Shown here: piece by piece, positions 16,309 to 24,940 of the stretch
Layout of the letters: every line of letters starts with the position of its first letter
Numbering within the stretch: the stretch's first letter is position 1
Assembly (NCBI GenBank): GCA_041398965.1
Contig: JAWKTT010000009.1
Location: 62,001-126,000, forward strand
Reading direction: 5' to 3'
DNA from: JAWKTT01 sp041398965
GTDB lineage: Bacteria > Planctomycetota > Planctomycetia > Planctomycetales > Planctomycetaceae
Length of the DNA: 64,000 nt
Made by a program: the position numbers and the translations under genes
The notes under the pieces: generated by a model
Told to the model about the DNA's origin: nothing
Seen by the model: only the letters and a program-made list of their open reading frames with translations
Database searches by the model: none

Positions 16309-17361
16309 TTAAATCAGCACGCGACCACGGCTCAGTTGGCTGAGGTCGCTGAAGAGGGTTTCCAGGCAGAGGGGGACCGGCATCGATTGTTTCAGGTCGG
16401 TCTCGGCGGCGATGCAGCGTTCGAGGGCGTCGGCGAGATAGGTTGCTCCGCGAGGTTCTTCGGCTCGATACAGGCCGGCAAACGCGGGACGGGGAGCAGT
16501 CTCCGAATTGACCTCCTGCAAAAGGCGACGAAAGTATTCGACCGCAAAGCGAACCAGCCAGTTCGCGTTGTGACGTTGCGTCCCTGTATCGCCCCCCAGT
16601 TCATCGAGGGCCTGCTGAGCTTGATCGAACGCCGCGACCGCATTGAAGTCTCGCTGACTGAGCAACGTATTGATGACCGTTCGCAGCTGACGCAAGTTCG
16701 GATCGATCAGTTGCTTCGCCGTGTCCAGACTCCCGTCACTGAGTCGGGCAATCTCCAGCGCCGCAGTTCGGTCGGCAGACCACTCAAGTGAGATGATCAG
16801 GTCCGACAGGTCGGTCTCGCTGAGGGGCGAAAACAACAATGGCTGACACCGCGACCGAATTGTCGGCAACAGGGCATCAATGCTCGGACTGATGAGAAAC
16901 AGAATTGATCCCGACGGCGGCTCTTCGAGGGTCTTCAACAGGGCGTTGGCACTCTCTTCGTTCATCTTGTCGGCGTCATCGATGATTGCAATTCGTCGAC
17001 CGGCTGACATGGGACGGAGAGATAGATCGTGACACAGCCCCTCTTTACCGCGTCGCTCTTTCTCTCCGGCGATCAGGCCGATGGGAAGTTCTCGCTTCCC
17101 TTCCGGACAGCCGACGGTCAGCAGATCGGGATGGGTCCCGGCCAGGACCTGACGGCAGGCGGAACATTGTCCGCACGCTTCGAGATCGGAGTCGTCGGTT
17201 TGTTGACAGAAGAGGGCTTGCGTCAGCTTGCGTGCGACGAGTCGTTTGCCGATGCCGGAGGGTCCGAGAAACAAGAACGCATGAGCGGTCCGTCCGCGAG
17301 CGATCGCCCGTCGAAACATGTCGACTTGTGGCTGATGTCCCCGCAGGTCAGTCCAGATCAT
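16309..17361 (-). CDS. holB: DNA polymerase III subunit delta prime
   Basis: 350 residues. It is the clamp-loader subunit that, with DnaX and delta, loads the beta clamp. The Walker A-type loop GPSGIGK lies at residues 33-39, Cys52, Cys63, Cys66 and Cys69 form the zinc module (EACGQCSAC), IAIIDDADKMNEESANALLK is the Walker B region, LEEPP follows, and TIRSRCQ is the sensor 1 SRC motif. The length is normal for the family. It lies 38 bp downstream of dnaA on the same strand, so the two replication genes may be co-transcribed. Identification is secure. Confidence 0.95.
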   Translation of the reverse strand: MIWTDLRGHQPQVDMFRRAIARGRTAHAFLFLGPSGIGKRLVARKLTQALFCQQTDDSDLEACGQCSACRQVLAGTHPDLLTVGCPEGKRELPIGLIAGEKERRGKEGLCHDLSLRPMSAGRRIAIIDDADKMNEESANALLKTLEEPPSGSILFLISPSIDALLPTIRSRCQPLLFSPLSETDLSDLIISLEWSADRTAALEIARLSDGSLDTAKQLIDPNLRQLRTVINTLLSQRDFNAVAAFDQAQQALDELGGDTGTQRHNANWLVRFAVEYFRRLLQEVNSETAPRPAFAGLYRAEEPRGATYLADALERCIAAETDLKQSMPVPLCLETLFSDLSQLSRGRVLI

Positions 17362-17399
17362 GGAATCGGTCTCGACGAGAGGTCAGAGTGTCACCGCGG

Positions 17400-18851
17400 T
17401 CAACCGACACGTATCTGTTGGCCGAGCGTGTCGATGATATCCCGGACCGACCAGGTTTCGGAAGAGACTCGCAGCGACTCGTTGTCGTCAATGAGCTTCT
17501 GCATCCGGCGTTCGGCCGCGACGACGGTCGAATGGTTGCGTCCGCCGAAGTACTGACCGATTTCGCTGTAGGCGGCAGGGGTGAGACGACGGGCGAGATA
17601 CATCGCCAACATCCGGGGTTGAGCCAACGAACGGCTTCGGTCGCTCGACCTCAAGTCGCTGGCACTCACTCCAAACATCTGACAGACGGCGGTTTCGACA
17701 TCGGGCATCCGCACAACTTTGCGGCAGTCTCGTTCGAGTTTCGTGAGGACTTCACGTGCCGCCGTAATGCCAACCCGTTTTCCATGAATAGACCGCCAGA
17801 CATTGAGGCAGTTCATCGCACCAGCAAGTTCTCTGACACTTCGCGTAAATCGGCTGGCGACAAAGTCGAGTGCCCCATCGGTGACATCGACCCGCAGCCT
17901 TGCAGCGAAGCGCTTCACAAACTCTTTCCGTGTGCCATCGGTCGGGGGATCGATCCGACAAACCATCCCCGACAGGCAGCGTGTGACCAACTCTTCCGAC
18001 AGGCGTGTCGTCATGCGGGGATGTCGGTCTCCAGTCATCACCACCTGCCGACCGTGTGATTCCAGTTGCTGAATGGTGTGCAGGAACTCTTCCTGAATCC
18101 CCTTCTTCCCTTCCAGAAAGTCGACGTCATCGACGAGTAACACATCGCAGTTTCTGAATCGCTGTCGAAAGGATGGGAGCGAGCGTTCACGAAGGGCCGT
18201 CGTGAAGCAGTTGGCGAATGTCTCTGCCGTCAACAAAATGACTTGCAGTGACGGATAGTTCCGTTTGATCTGACGACAGATTCCTTCGAGGAGGTGCGTC
18301 TTTCCGTTGCCGACCCCTCCATAGAGATAGAGCGGATTGAGTTCGGAACCGGGTGCGTCGGCGACCTGTTGCGCTGCGGTGCGTGCGAGCTGATTGCAGT
18401 CTCCGACAACGAAGTCTGCCAGGGTGGAGAGTCGGCGTTCGCCGGTCAAGGGAACCCTGGAGGGGGGGACCTCTTTCGTCACTTCGTCGAGTGCCGCATC
18501 GGAATCGGCGTCAGTCGTTTGACGGCCGACGGATCGTTGAGTGGGGGCCCCACGACCGGTGGGGGACTTGGCGGATGGCGAGAGTGAGAGTTTGGCATCG
18601 ACCTCGAAGCGCAACCTCAGCCCGGAACCGAGGACGGAAAGGACCGCCTGCTGGAGATTCGGGACGAAACTCTTTTGAATCCAGTTGATGAGGTACGGAC
18701 TTCCAGCGGTGACGATGAGTTCGTCTCCGGCCAGAATCAGTTGCGTTTTCCCCTCGAACCATGAGCGATATCGCCGGTCGCCGATCGACTCTGCGAGATG
18801 ACTCAGGATGCGGGCAACGTCCTGCTCACCGTCTTGTGAACTGGGTAGCAT
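17400..18851 (-). CDS. dnaA: Chromosomal replication initiator protein DnaA
   Basis: 483 residues starting at MLPSSQDGEQDV; the longer in-frame extension to 19064 has no start signal and no family similarity. Domain I lies at about residues 10-85 (SHLAESIGDRRYRSWFEG), a variable linker at about 90-140, the AAA+ domain with GGVGNGKTHL at 178-187 and LLVDDVDFLEGKKGIQEEF as Walker B, and domain IV with the signature GGRNHSTVVAAERRM, in which Asn replaces the usual Asp (GGRDHSTV). It binds the replication origin and unwinds it. It is upstream of holB. No consensus DnaA boxes were found in the upstream gap. Confidence 0.95.
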   Translation of the reverse strand: MLPSSQDGEQDVARILSHLAESIGDRRYRSWFEGKTQLILAGDELIVTAGSPYLINWIQKSFVPNLQQAVLSVLGSGLRLRFEVDAKLSLSPSAKSPTGRGAPTQRSVGRQTTDADSDAALDEVTKEVPPSRVPLTGERRLSTLADFVVGDCNQLARTAAQQVADAPGSELNPLYLYGGVGNGKTHLLEGICRQIKRNYPSLQVILLTAETFANCFTTALRERSLPSFRQRFRNCDVLLVDDVDFLEGKKGIQEEFLHTIQQLESHGRQVVMTGDRHPRMTTRLSEELVTRCLSGMVCRIDPPTDGTRKEFVKRFAARLRVDVTDGALDFVASRFTRSVRELAGAMNCLNVWRSIHGKRVGITAAREVLTKLERDCRKVVRMPDVETAVCQMFGVSASDLRSSDRSRSLAQPRMLAMYLARRLTPAAYSEIGQYFGGRNHSTVVAAERRMQKLIDDNESLRVSSETWSVRDIIDTLGQQIRVG

Positions 18852-19697
18852 CGTGCAAACCCCGGACGACTGATCGTTGCAGACCGCGATCCCAACCCAA
18901 AGCGGGATACACGTCAGCACTGACACCTTCAAGGGCCACGACAACCAGTATGGCGAACACAAGTGTCGACAACTGGCCGATTGGTTGATGGTGTGACGAG
19001 CAGGCGTCGATTGTAGATGGAAGGTTAACCGAAACGTCAGGATGACGTAGCGGGGGAAGGCCACAAGAGACGTCCTTCGATTTCCCGGCAGGCAGTTTGC
19101 CTGTCCGGAAATGACCCTTCCTTGGATGACGACTGTTGCCAGTCGTCTGCAGTGGCTGACTCAACTGAGGCCGATCCTACCGTGCTCTGGCCGAGAGTCA
19201 AATCTAAATGTTCCATGATTTTTTTTGTTGGAAACATGTGTGCTGTTTACCTTGCAATGGAAGCAAAAAGTCCTCCAGTCTCGAATCGAAAAAAGGTCAT
19301 GCCAATGTCAACAATCCGTCAAAGAGATGTTGGCCGATGTTGGAATGACGTGAGCTGGATCGCTCACATCCTGCTCATCCTGCAAAGTTCTCGGATCAGA
19401 TTCTCACGTCTCTCGCCGCTCGACAAGAGACCAACATCTCCCAAAGCTGAGCCGCCCGGTTGCGCCCGAAGTGCCCGATGCGGGGTACAGTCGCCCATTG
19501 AAAGGTTGTTCTCATGGCAAACAGTTTCGGTCCTCGTCGATCAGACGCGGTTCCAAGGCCCCACCCCCAATGGGAAACGCACACCGCAGAGCGAGAATCG
19601 TCTCAGATTCGGTAGCGATCGGGAGCCGAACTTGCTATCCTTCTCACTTGGTAGTCGGGGCAGCAGGCCCGCAAGATTTCCTCCTTCAACCTGATTG
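18852..19697. other. 846-bp gap upstream of dnaA, no convincing gene
   Basis: I searched by eye for TTATNCACA-type DnaA boxes on both strands and found none. The part around 19203-19300 is more A/T-rich (a T8 run at about 19219-19226, later an A6 run) than its surroundings. Open frames here lack ribosome-binding sites and family features. The divergent promoters of dnaA and the gene at 19698 must lie here, but none could be assigned with confidence. Confidence 0.6.
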
Positions 19698-20102
19698 ATG
19701 GCAGTTATGGCTCGGAGTCGTTTACAGTTGAGACGAGAGGCGGAAGCGGCTGAAGGTCGCGAAACGCCTGTAAAGAAGTCGGCTGCGGTCAAGAAGAAGG
19801 CCGCCAAGGCGGCCACCAAGTCTCGTAAGAAGGTCAAACCCACCGAGCGAAAACGACTCGTCTGGGCACTGTACAGCAACACCCTCAAGGAAGAAGGCCG
19901 GTTCCCTTACGATCAGCGGAAAGAAGCTGACGAGAAGCTTGAGCAATTGCTCGCCCGAGGGAAAAAGCTGTACTTCTTGCAGGCGATCAAAGAGCCGATT
20001 TCCGGCGAACCAATCACCATTGCCGCCGCCCTCAGCGATGACGATGACGTTCCAGCGGTCAAGAAACGAAAGAACCGCGACGTAAGCGACGAAGAAGAAT
20101 AG
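19698..20102 (+). CDS. Small basic protein with Lys/Ala-rich N-terminus
   Basis: 134 residues (ATG at 19698; ATG at 19707 is an alternative). Residues about 1-50 are rich in Lys, Arg and Ala (VKKKAAKAATKSRKKVK), like histone-H1-type tails. They are followed by a compact region, RLVWALYSNTLKEEGRFPYD, with QRKEADEKLEQLLARGKKLY and FLQAIKEPI, then an Asp/Lys/Glu-rich tail. The core resembles a short planctomycete-specific protein of unknown function. The basic tail suggests nucleic-acid binding, which is inference. A strong intrinsic terminator follows at 20177-20212. Confidence 0.8.
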   Translation: MAVMARSRLQLRREAEAAEGRETPVKKSAAVKKKAAKAATKSRKKVKPTERKRLVWALYSNTLKEEGRFPYDQRKEADEKLEQLLARGKKLYFLQAIKEPISGEPITIAAALSDDDDVPAVKKRKNRDVSDEEE

Positions 20103-20410
20103 GCGTCAAAAGTGGTCGTCGTCTTCTGTCTGTCGCAACCTTCTCTCTGACGCAACAGAGAGAGTGAAACAACCAAAGAGCCGTCCGGTCACCCCGACCT
20201 GACGGCTCTTTTCGTTTCGCACTCATGGTCACCACAACGTCGCGGCAGGAGAGCCGTTGTGGTCTCACCTTCTGAGTGACGACACGCCGCGAACGGCGGA
20301 AATCGTTTTCCGTGGAAACTCATCAAAGTGACGGATATGGACATCTATCGTACGGAGCCACCACAGCAGCCCTCGTGAACAGTACGACGGTGATCGAGCT
20401 TCGCCCGCGG
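20103..20410. other. 308-bp gap between convergent genes
   Basis: Holds the terminator described separately, plus an ACTCTCT/AGAGAGT-type short inverted repeat just before it. Nothing else recognisable between 20215 and 20410. Confidence 0.6.
20177..20212 (+). terminator. Rho-independent terminator after the basic-protein gene
   Basis: AGAGCCGTC at 20177-20185 pairs perfectly with GACGGCTCT at 20201-20209 around a 15-base loop and runs into TTTTCG. It lies 75 bp after the stop codon of the gene at 19698-20102. Confidence 0.85.
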
Positions 20411-21424
20411 TTACTTGGGGGCGTCTTTGGCTTTCATCTTGGCGTCGAAGTCGGCGATCCAAGTCTTTGGTTCTTCGTCAAATGCGGCCCGACAGCCAGA
20501 ACAGCAGACGTAGAAGGTCTTTCCCTCGAAGCTGACCGCAGCGGTGCCGAGGCCACCGGAGACAACGCATGTTCGGTCGCCGTAATCGGTGTCGCTGAGA
20601 GCGAACGAGGTTCCGAGTCGCTGAGCCCCCAGGGTGTCAAACACGAAGTAGTTGCTCCCCCGCTTCTTCGCGAACTCCATGAGGTAGCGGTTGTTCTGCT
20701 GCTGGTTGACGACGATCTGCCATTGATCTTTCGACGTCTCGGGAGCGACCTGCTGGAACTGCAACTTGTAGGTCCGCTGCGGCTTATTGTCGTCGCCGGT
20801 TATCTCGGTCACAGGCTCGGAGAACTCCCCTTCCAAAGTACGAGTCTCACCTTCAGGGGTGACGGCGGTCATGACGTATTTCTCCGTCGCCGGGTCAAAG
20901 GTGACGCGGGCCGACAGGATGTACTCGCCGACCGGGGAGGACATCACGATCGCGGGTTGACTGCGGTTGGTCTTGAAGTCCCAGATCCACTCCTGTTGTT
21001 GCAGTGCATCGGAGGTTCCCGCCTTCTTACGTTGAATGACCTGCCACTGATCGCGAAGAATCTGCAATGGTTGCAGTGCTGCGAGCACGGTCTCTTTGTT
21101 CGACGATTTCGTTGTGTCGCCTGTCTTGTTGGATGCCGTCCCTGGTGTTCCTGCCGCTTCCGATCCTGAACCGGCTGGGTTCCCGCTGAGGGAGATTTTC
21201 GGGATCGACATCGGGGTAGGTGGTGAGACGGGGCCCTGAGTCGGTGTCCCGATCGCCGGAACATTTGTGGCGGAAGTTGTCGGTGTCGAGTTGGCATTGG
21301 AGGTTGATGGAGCGTTATTCTCGACCGGGGCGGGGGCCGGGGCCTCGCTCCCACCACAACCGACAAACAGCATCAGCAGTGACGCAACAGGAGCAAGCAG
21401 CAGAGTCCGCGATTCCAGCAACAT
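20411..21424 (-). CDS. Lipoprotein with C-terminal YHS/TRASH-like metal-binding domain
   Basis: 337 residues from the ATG at 21424, with GGAGAG upstream. MLLESRTLLLAPVASLLMLF leads to the lipobox FVGC, so Cys23 is the likely lipidation site. A Pro/Thr/Ser/Asn-rich linker (about residues 25-115) is followed by a strand-rich domain, then a C-terminal unit with CVVSGGLG, VSFEGKTFYVCCSGCRAAFD and EEPKTWI. This matches the YHS/TRASH pattern (C...YxCCxGC..F..dP), which binds metal ions, often copper. It is likely an envelope-anchored metal-binding protein. It has no obvious metal-efflux neighbours. Domain assignment is by motif. Confidence 0.85.
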   Translation of the reverse strand: MLLESRTLLLAPVASLLMLFVGCGGSEAPAPAPVENNAPSTSNANSTPTTSATNVPAIGTPTQGPVSPPTPMSIPKISLSGNPAGSGSEAAGTPGTASNKTGDTTKSSNKETVLAALQPLQILRDQWQVIQRKKAGTSDALQQQEWIWDFKTNRSQPAIVMSSPVGEYILSARVTFDPATEKYVMTAVTPEGETRTLEGEFSEPVTEITGDDNKPQRTYKLQFQQVAPETSKDQWQIVVNQQQNNRYLMEFAKKRGSNYFVFDTLGAQRLGTSFALSDTDYGDRTCVVSGGLGTAAVSFEGKTFYVCCSGCRAAFDEEPKTWIADFDAKMKAKDAPK

Positions 21425-21589
21425 GAGAGTCTCTCCAATCAGATCAACGTCAGAACGCAGGAGTCCCCAGCGACACCAGCCGGCCTGCCCCTTAGTATAA
21501 CGCCCTGATCGTTCGGCGACGACAGGAGTTTTTTCCATGGTCACGATTGTTCGAGTCGGGCGGCCTCACGGACGGCGGTCTGCGAGCCA

Positions 21590-22447
21590 CTACGGGGTGC
21601 AGTAGTCGATGAGACGTGAAATCTCATAACGCAATTCGGTGCGGGGGATAATGCGATCAACGAAGCCGTGCTCCAACAGGAATTCGCTGGTCTGGAATCC
21701 TTCGGGAAGCTCTTGTTTGACGGTCGACTTCACCACGCGCGGACCGGCAAACCCGATCAAGGCCCGGGGTTCGGCGATGACGATGTCACCCAAAGAGGCA
21801 AAGCTGGCTGCGACGCCCCCCATTGTCGGGTCGGTCAACACCGAAATAAACAGACCTCCCGCTTCGTGGAACCTCGCCAAAGCCGCGGAGACCTTCCCCA
21901 TCTGCATCAACGACAATATCCCTTCGTGCATGCGGGCTCCGCCACCGGAACCGCTGACGATAACCAATGGGAGTTTGAGGTTGGTGGCTGCTTCGACGGC
22001 TCGCGTCAGCTTCTCCCCAACGACCGAACCCATGCTCCCCATGATAAATGCCGAGTCTGTCAGGCCGAAGACGAGTGGTCGTCCGCGCATGTAACCTCGA
22101 CCGACCAGACAGGCATCCTTCAGTCCGGTCCGTTTTTGTTCCGATATGAGTCGGTCTTTGTAAGGTTTCTTGTCGACGAATCCGAGCGGGTCGACGGAGA
22201 CCATGTTTGGGAACCACTCCTCGAAACTGTCTTCGTCGAGCAACTGTTGGATTCGAGTCTGTCCCGAGACGTAGAAGTGATGTCCACAGTCAGGACAGAG
22301 TCCCATCCCTTGTTCGACCTGCCGCCGAAAGACGGTGGCGTCGCAGGCGGGACAGCGAATCCAGAGTCCCTCGGGGACTCCACGCTTCTTTCGCAAAGGT
22401 TGGGGGACTGGGGGATTGGGCTGCCCCGGTTGATCGACAGAACTCAT
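21590..22447 (-). CDS. accD: Acetyl-CoA carboxylase carboxyltransferase beta subunit
   Basis: 285 residues, the normal length. The N-terminal zinc ribbon uses Cys32, Cys35, Cys51 and Cys54 (RCPACDATVF and GLCPDCGHHF). The crotonase-like carboxyltransferase fold follows, with DSAFIMGSMGSVVGEKL, the oxyanion-hole region VSGSGGGARMHEG, LTDPTMGGVAASFA and GFAGPRVV. With AccA it transfers the carboxyl group from carboxybiotin to acetyl-CoA to make malonyl-CoA, the first step of fatty-acid synthesis. accA is not in this window. Identification is secure. Confidence 0.96.
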   Translation of the reverse strand: MSSVDQPGQPNPPVPQPLRKKRGVPEGLWIRCPACDATVFRRQVEQGMGLCPDCGHHFYVSGQTRIQQLLDEDSFEEWFPNMVSVDPLGFVDKKPYKDRLISEQKRTGLKDACLVGRGYMRGRPLVFGLTDSAFIMGSMGSVVGEKLTRAVEAATNLKLPLVIVSGSGGGARMHEGILSLMQMGKVSAALARFHEAGGLFISVLTDPTMGGVAASFASLGDIVIAEPRALIGFAGPRVVKSTVKQELPEGFQTSEFLLEHGFVDRIIPRTELRYEISRLIDYCTP

Positions 22448-22982
22448 CTCGGCTTCCTGACACGCGCACGGCGACCCGCAGATGGAATGAAACCAAGGCC
22501 GCTTCCGACATCAAGTTCCCGGATGTCGCCCTCTCTGTCAATCGAGAGCTGCCGCCTGGTGATTTTTCAGAGTCGAAACTCAGCGCACGAAGGGCAATTC
22601 TGCCGGTCAGAAGCGGTCCAACGCGACAGAGGTGGACCTCCGTCGTCAATACAGTTCGGCACAGCGATTGCGGAGGCGTAGCCGACGCGAGGCTCCTTCT
22701 CCCCCGTGAGCGACGTGCCACTTCAACCTGCGTTTCTAAGGGGGGAGAAGGTTGGGATGAGGGGGCAGCGGTGGACTCTCATGTCGCAGTTTTGCGAAGT
22801 CGATGAAATGGATGCCCGACGCGAATCCCCCTCACCCCGGCCCTCTCCCCCACTGGAAAGACCTCTGAAATAGGGACGTCGACAGTGGGGGAGAGGGAGA
22901 GATGTGGTTCAACCCACATCGCAAGAATCGTGCCGAACGGTATTGCCTCCGTCGTACGGGTGAGGACGCGCTGCCGTTGAGC
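22448..22982. other. Intergenic stretch of about 535 bp with two hairpin repeats
   Basis: Contains CCTTCTCCCCC at 22695-22705 paired with GGGGGAGAAGG at 22741-22751, and the palindromic repeat copy B3 at 22841-22897. No gene-like frame with a start signal was found. It carries the accD upstream region and the 3' end of the AAA+ ATPase transcript. Confidence 0.65.
22841..22897. repeat. Long-arm palindrome repeat, copy B3 (palindrome only)
   Basis: CCCTCTCCCCCACTG at 22841-22855 pairs perfectly over 15 bp with 22883-22897. The loop shares GGGACGTCGACAG-type sequence with the other copies (GGAGCGTCGACAG, GGGGCATCGACAG), but the long right flank found in B1 and B2 is absent. Confidence 0.8.
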
Positions 22983-24581
22983 TTACATCACCGAGAAGTA
23001 GTTCTCGACGGCAAAGTCGAAAGCTTCGTTGGTCATTCGTTTCGGTTGAGCCTTGTAAAGGCAGTAGTTCCGAATCTGGAGCAACAGGTCGCGCGGCTGA
23101 CAGTTGCGGAAGGGGCGACCTTTCGGGAGGTAGTGGGTGTTGATCAAGTGGTCGACAGCAGCCGGGTCGCAGACGATTCCCATTTTGGGAGCCATGATCT
23201 CGAACAGCTTACGAAAATGCTCCTCTGACGGATCGGGGACCATGATCTTATAAGGGATACGACGCAGGAACGCCCCATCGACCAGGTCGCGGGGTTCGAG
23301 GTTGGTCGAGAAGATGATCAATTGGTCGAACGGAACCTGAATCTTTTTGCCGCTCGGAAGGTTGAGGTAGTCGTAACGCTTTTCGAGTGGGACGATCCAG
23401 CGATTCAACAGCACTTCAACGGGCATTGTTTGGCGGCCAAAGTCGTCAATCACGAGTGTGCCGCAGTTGCTTTTGAGCTGGAGTGGAGCCTCGCAGATTT
23501 TCGACTGCGGATTCTGCGTGACTTCCAGTTCGTCCATGGTCAATTCCCCCCCGGCCACGATCGTGGGACGGACGATACGGACCCATCGCTGATCGATTCC
23601 CGAGCGATCGAACAGCCCGTCTCCGGCATCGATCGGCAACTCCTCGTGGACCCCAGGATCGAACAGTCTGATGAGGTCACCGTCGATCGTTAAGGTGCGG
23701 GGAATCCAGACACTCGATCCAAAGCAGGCCGTGAGTCGCTCGGCAATACTCGTTTTCCCATTCCCAGCCTCTCCGAAGAGGAACATCCCTCGACCCGAGT
23801 TGATCGCGGGGCCCAGTCGTTCAAACATGTCCTCGCAAATCAACAGGTCAGAGAACGCACGTTGGAGGTCTTCTTTCGTGGCCCCGATTCCGGCGATGGT
23901 TTGGGACTCCATGGCCTTGAGATAGTCGGTGAGGGCGACCGGAGCCGCTCCGGCATAACTGCACTCTTCCATGTAGCGACGAGCCCGGTCCCGACCTTGT
24001 TCGGTGATGAGGTACAAGTAGTCTCCCATCTCGGCTGATGACTTGTAGGAAAGCAACTGCTCCTGCTTCCAGAACTTCAACAACGGGTCCAGGATCGAGA
24101 ACGGAATCTTGATATGCGAGCTGAGTTCGCGACCGGTTGCCGAACCACGCAGCAACAGAAACTTCATGACCAGTCGCTCGACATCTTCTTCGGTCAGGCG
24201 AGCTTGTTCGAGCGTGTCGGGCACCCGAGGGCGAAACGGTTCGCTATCGTCCCCATCAAGGTCCCCAAGCAAGTCATTGACCCGGTTGAACAGGTCTGAG
24301 AGATGTTCGTGCCCTTCAAGAAGGTCGAGTGTCGCGACCGATTTCTTACGGACCGCTCCCCGTCCCGTGTTGATGTACTCTTCTCCAGACTCTTCCGAGT
24401 CGTCGTCCGCGCTGTCGTTGAGATCGCTGTCTCGAATCGTTCCGGGAGCAGCCCCCTTCAACTCTTCTTCGCGAGCAGGTGCAGGAACTGGCGGGGCTGC
24501 GACGGATGGGCGACTGGCTCGACTCGCGGCAAGTTCCGCGAGGAGTTCGGCTGGAGTCAGTTTGCGGTTTTCGGAAGACAT
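22983..24581 (-). CDS. AAA+ ATPase with winged-helix-like N-terminal region
   Basis: 532 residues. Residues about 1-130 are acidic and low complexity. A winged-helix-like unit follows at about 135-210 (RGSATGRELSSHIKIPFSIL, then YLYLITEQGRDRARRYME). The AAA+ core has GEAGNGKTSIAERL (Walker A) at about residue 270, TLVIDDFGRQ (Walker B), LIIFSTNLEP (sensor 1) and FLRRIPYKI (arginine-finger region). It resembles MoxR/magnesium-chelatase-like regulatory ATPases seen in planctomycetes and myxobacteria. There is no signal peptide, so it is cytoplasmic. Its substrate is unknown and it sits alone between repeats. Confidence 0.87.
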   Translation of the reverse strand: MSSENRKLTPAELLAELAASRASRPSVAAPPVPAPAREEELKGAAPGTIRDSDLNDSADDDSEESGEEYINTGRGAVRKKSVATLDLLEGHEHLSDLFNRVNDLLGDLDGDDSEPFRPRVPDTLEQARLTEEDVERLVMKFLLLRGSATGRELSSHIKIPFSILDPLLKFWKQEQLLSYKSSAEMGDYLYLITEQGRDRARRYMEECSYAGAAPVALTDYLKAMESQTIAGIGATKEDLQRAFSDLLICEDMFERLGPAINSGRGMFLFGEAGNGKTSIAERLTACFGSSVWIPRTLTIDGDLIRLFDPGVHEELPIDAGDGLFDRSGIDQRWVRIVRPTIVAGGELTMDELEVTQNPQSKICEAPLQLKSNCGTLVIDDFGRQTMPVEVLLNRWIVPLEKRYDYLNLPSGKKIQVPFDQLIIFSTNLEPRDLVDGAFLRRIPYKIMVPDPSEEHFRKLFEIMAPKMGIVCDPAAVDHLINTHYLPKGRPFRNCQPRDLLLQIRNYCLYKAQPKRMTNEAFDFAVENYFSVM

Positions 24582-24940
24582 TGCCGGGCTCTATGTTGCA
24601 AAAAGGCATCAAGGGGTTCCTCGAAAACCTAGTTCACAAAACGCCCTGAGCGAGAAGTCAAACCCTCCGCGTGACCGAACTTTTCGACCGCCATTCCTGC
24701 AATCGTCACACACGTTACAACCGACCACCCCACCAGACACCCGCTCAATCCCCCCAACGGAGTTGAGGGGACCGAGTGCCTCCTGACGGCCCGCTGAACA
24801 ACGACCGTGGGGCAGATTTTCCAATCTGACAAGACCAACGCGTGCGCTTTCTACCGAGACATCGAACGGCACCATGGCAGGCTAGAAAGCCTGCCCCACG
24901 ATATTCAACAGGCTGTTGAGTTCTTCACCGATCAACAGAA
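24582..24940. other. Intergenic stretch of about 360 bp with a full repeat copy
   Basis: Holds the 115-bp repeat copy A2 at 24793-24919. The 210 bp before it is the likely upstream region of the AAA+ ATPase; I see no clear promoter there. Confidence 0.6.
24793..24919 (+). repeat. 115-bp dispersed repeat, copy A2
   Basis: Runs from GCTGAACAACGACCGTGGGG to CCCCACGATATTCAACAGG. The two ends are roughly inverted (TGAACAAC...GTGGGG versus CCCCAC...TTCAACA). The internal hairpins are CAGATTTTCCAATCTG and CAGGCTAGAAAGCCTG. It lies just beyond the stop codon of the hydrolase gene at 24941-27079. Confidence 0.85.

Noticed and set aside
18852..19697. Replication origin next to dnaA
   Set aside because: No consensus DnaA boxes or clear unwinding repeats; left as an open question.
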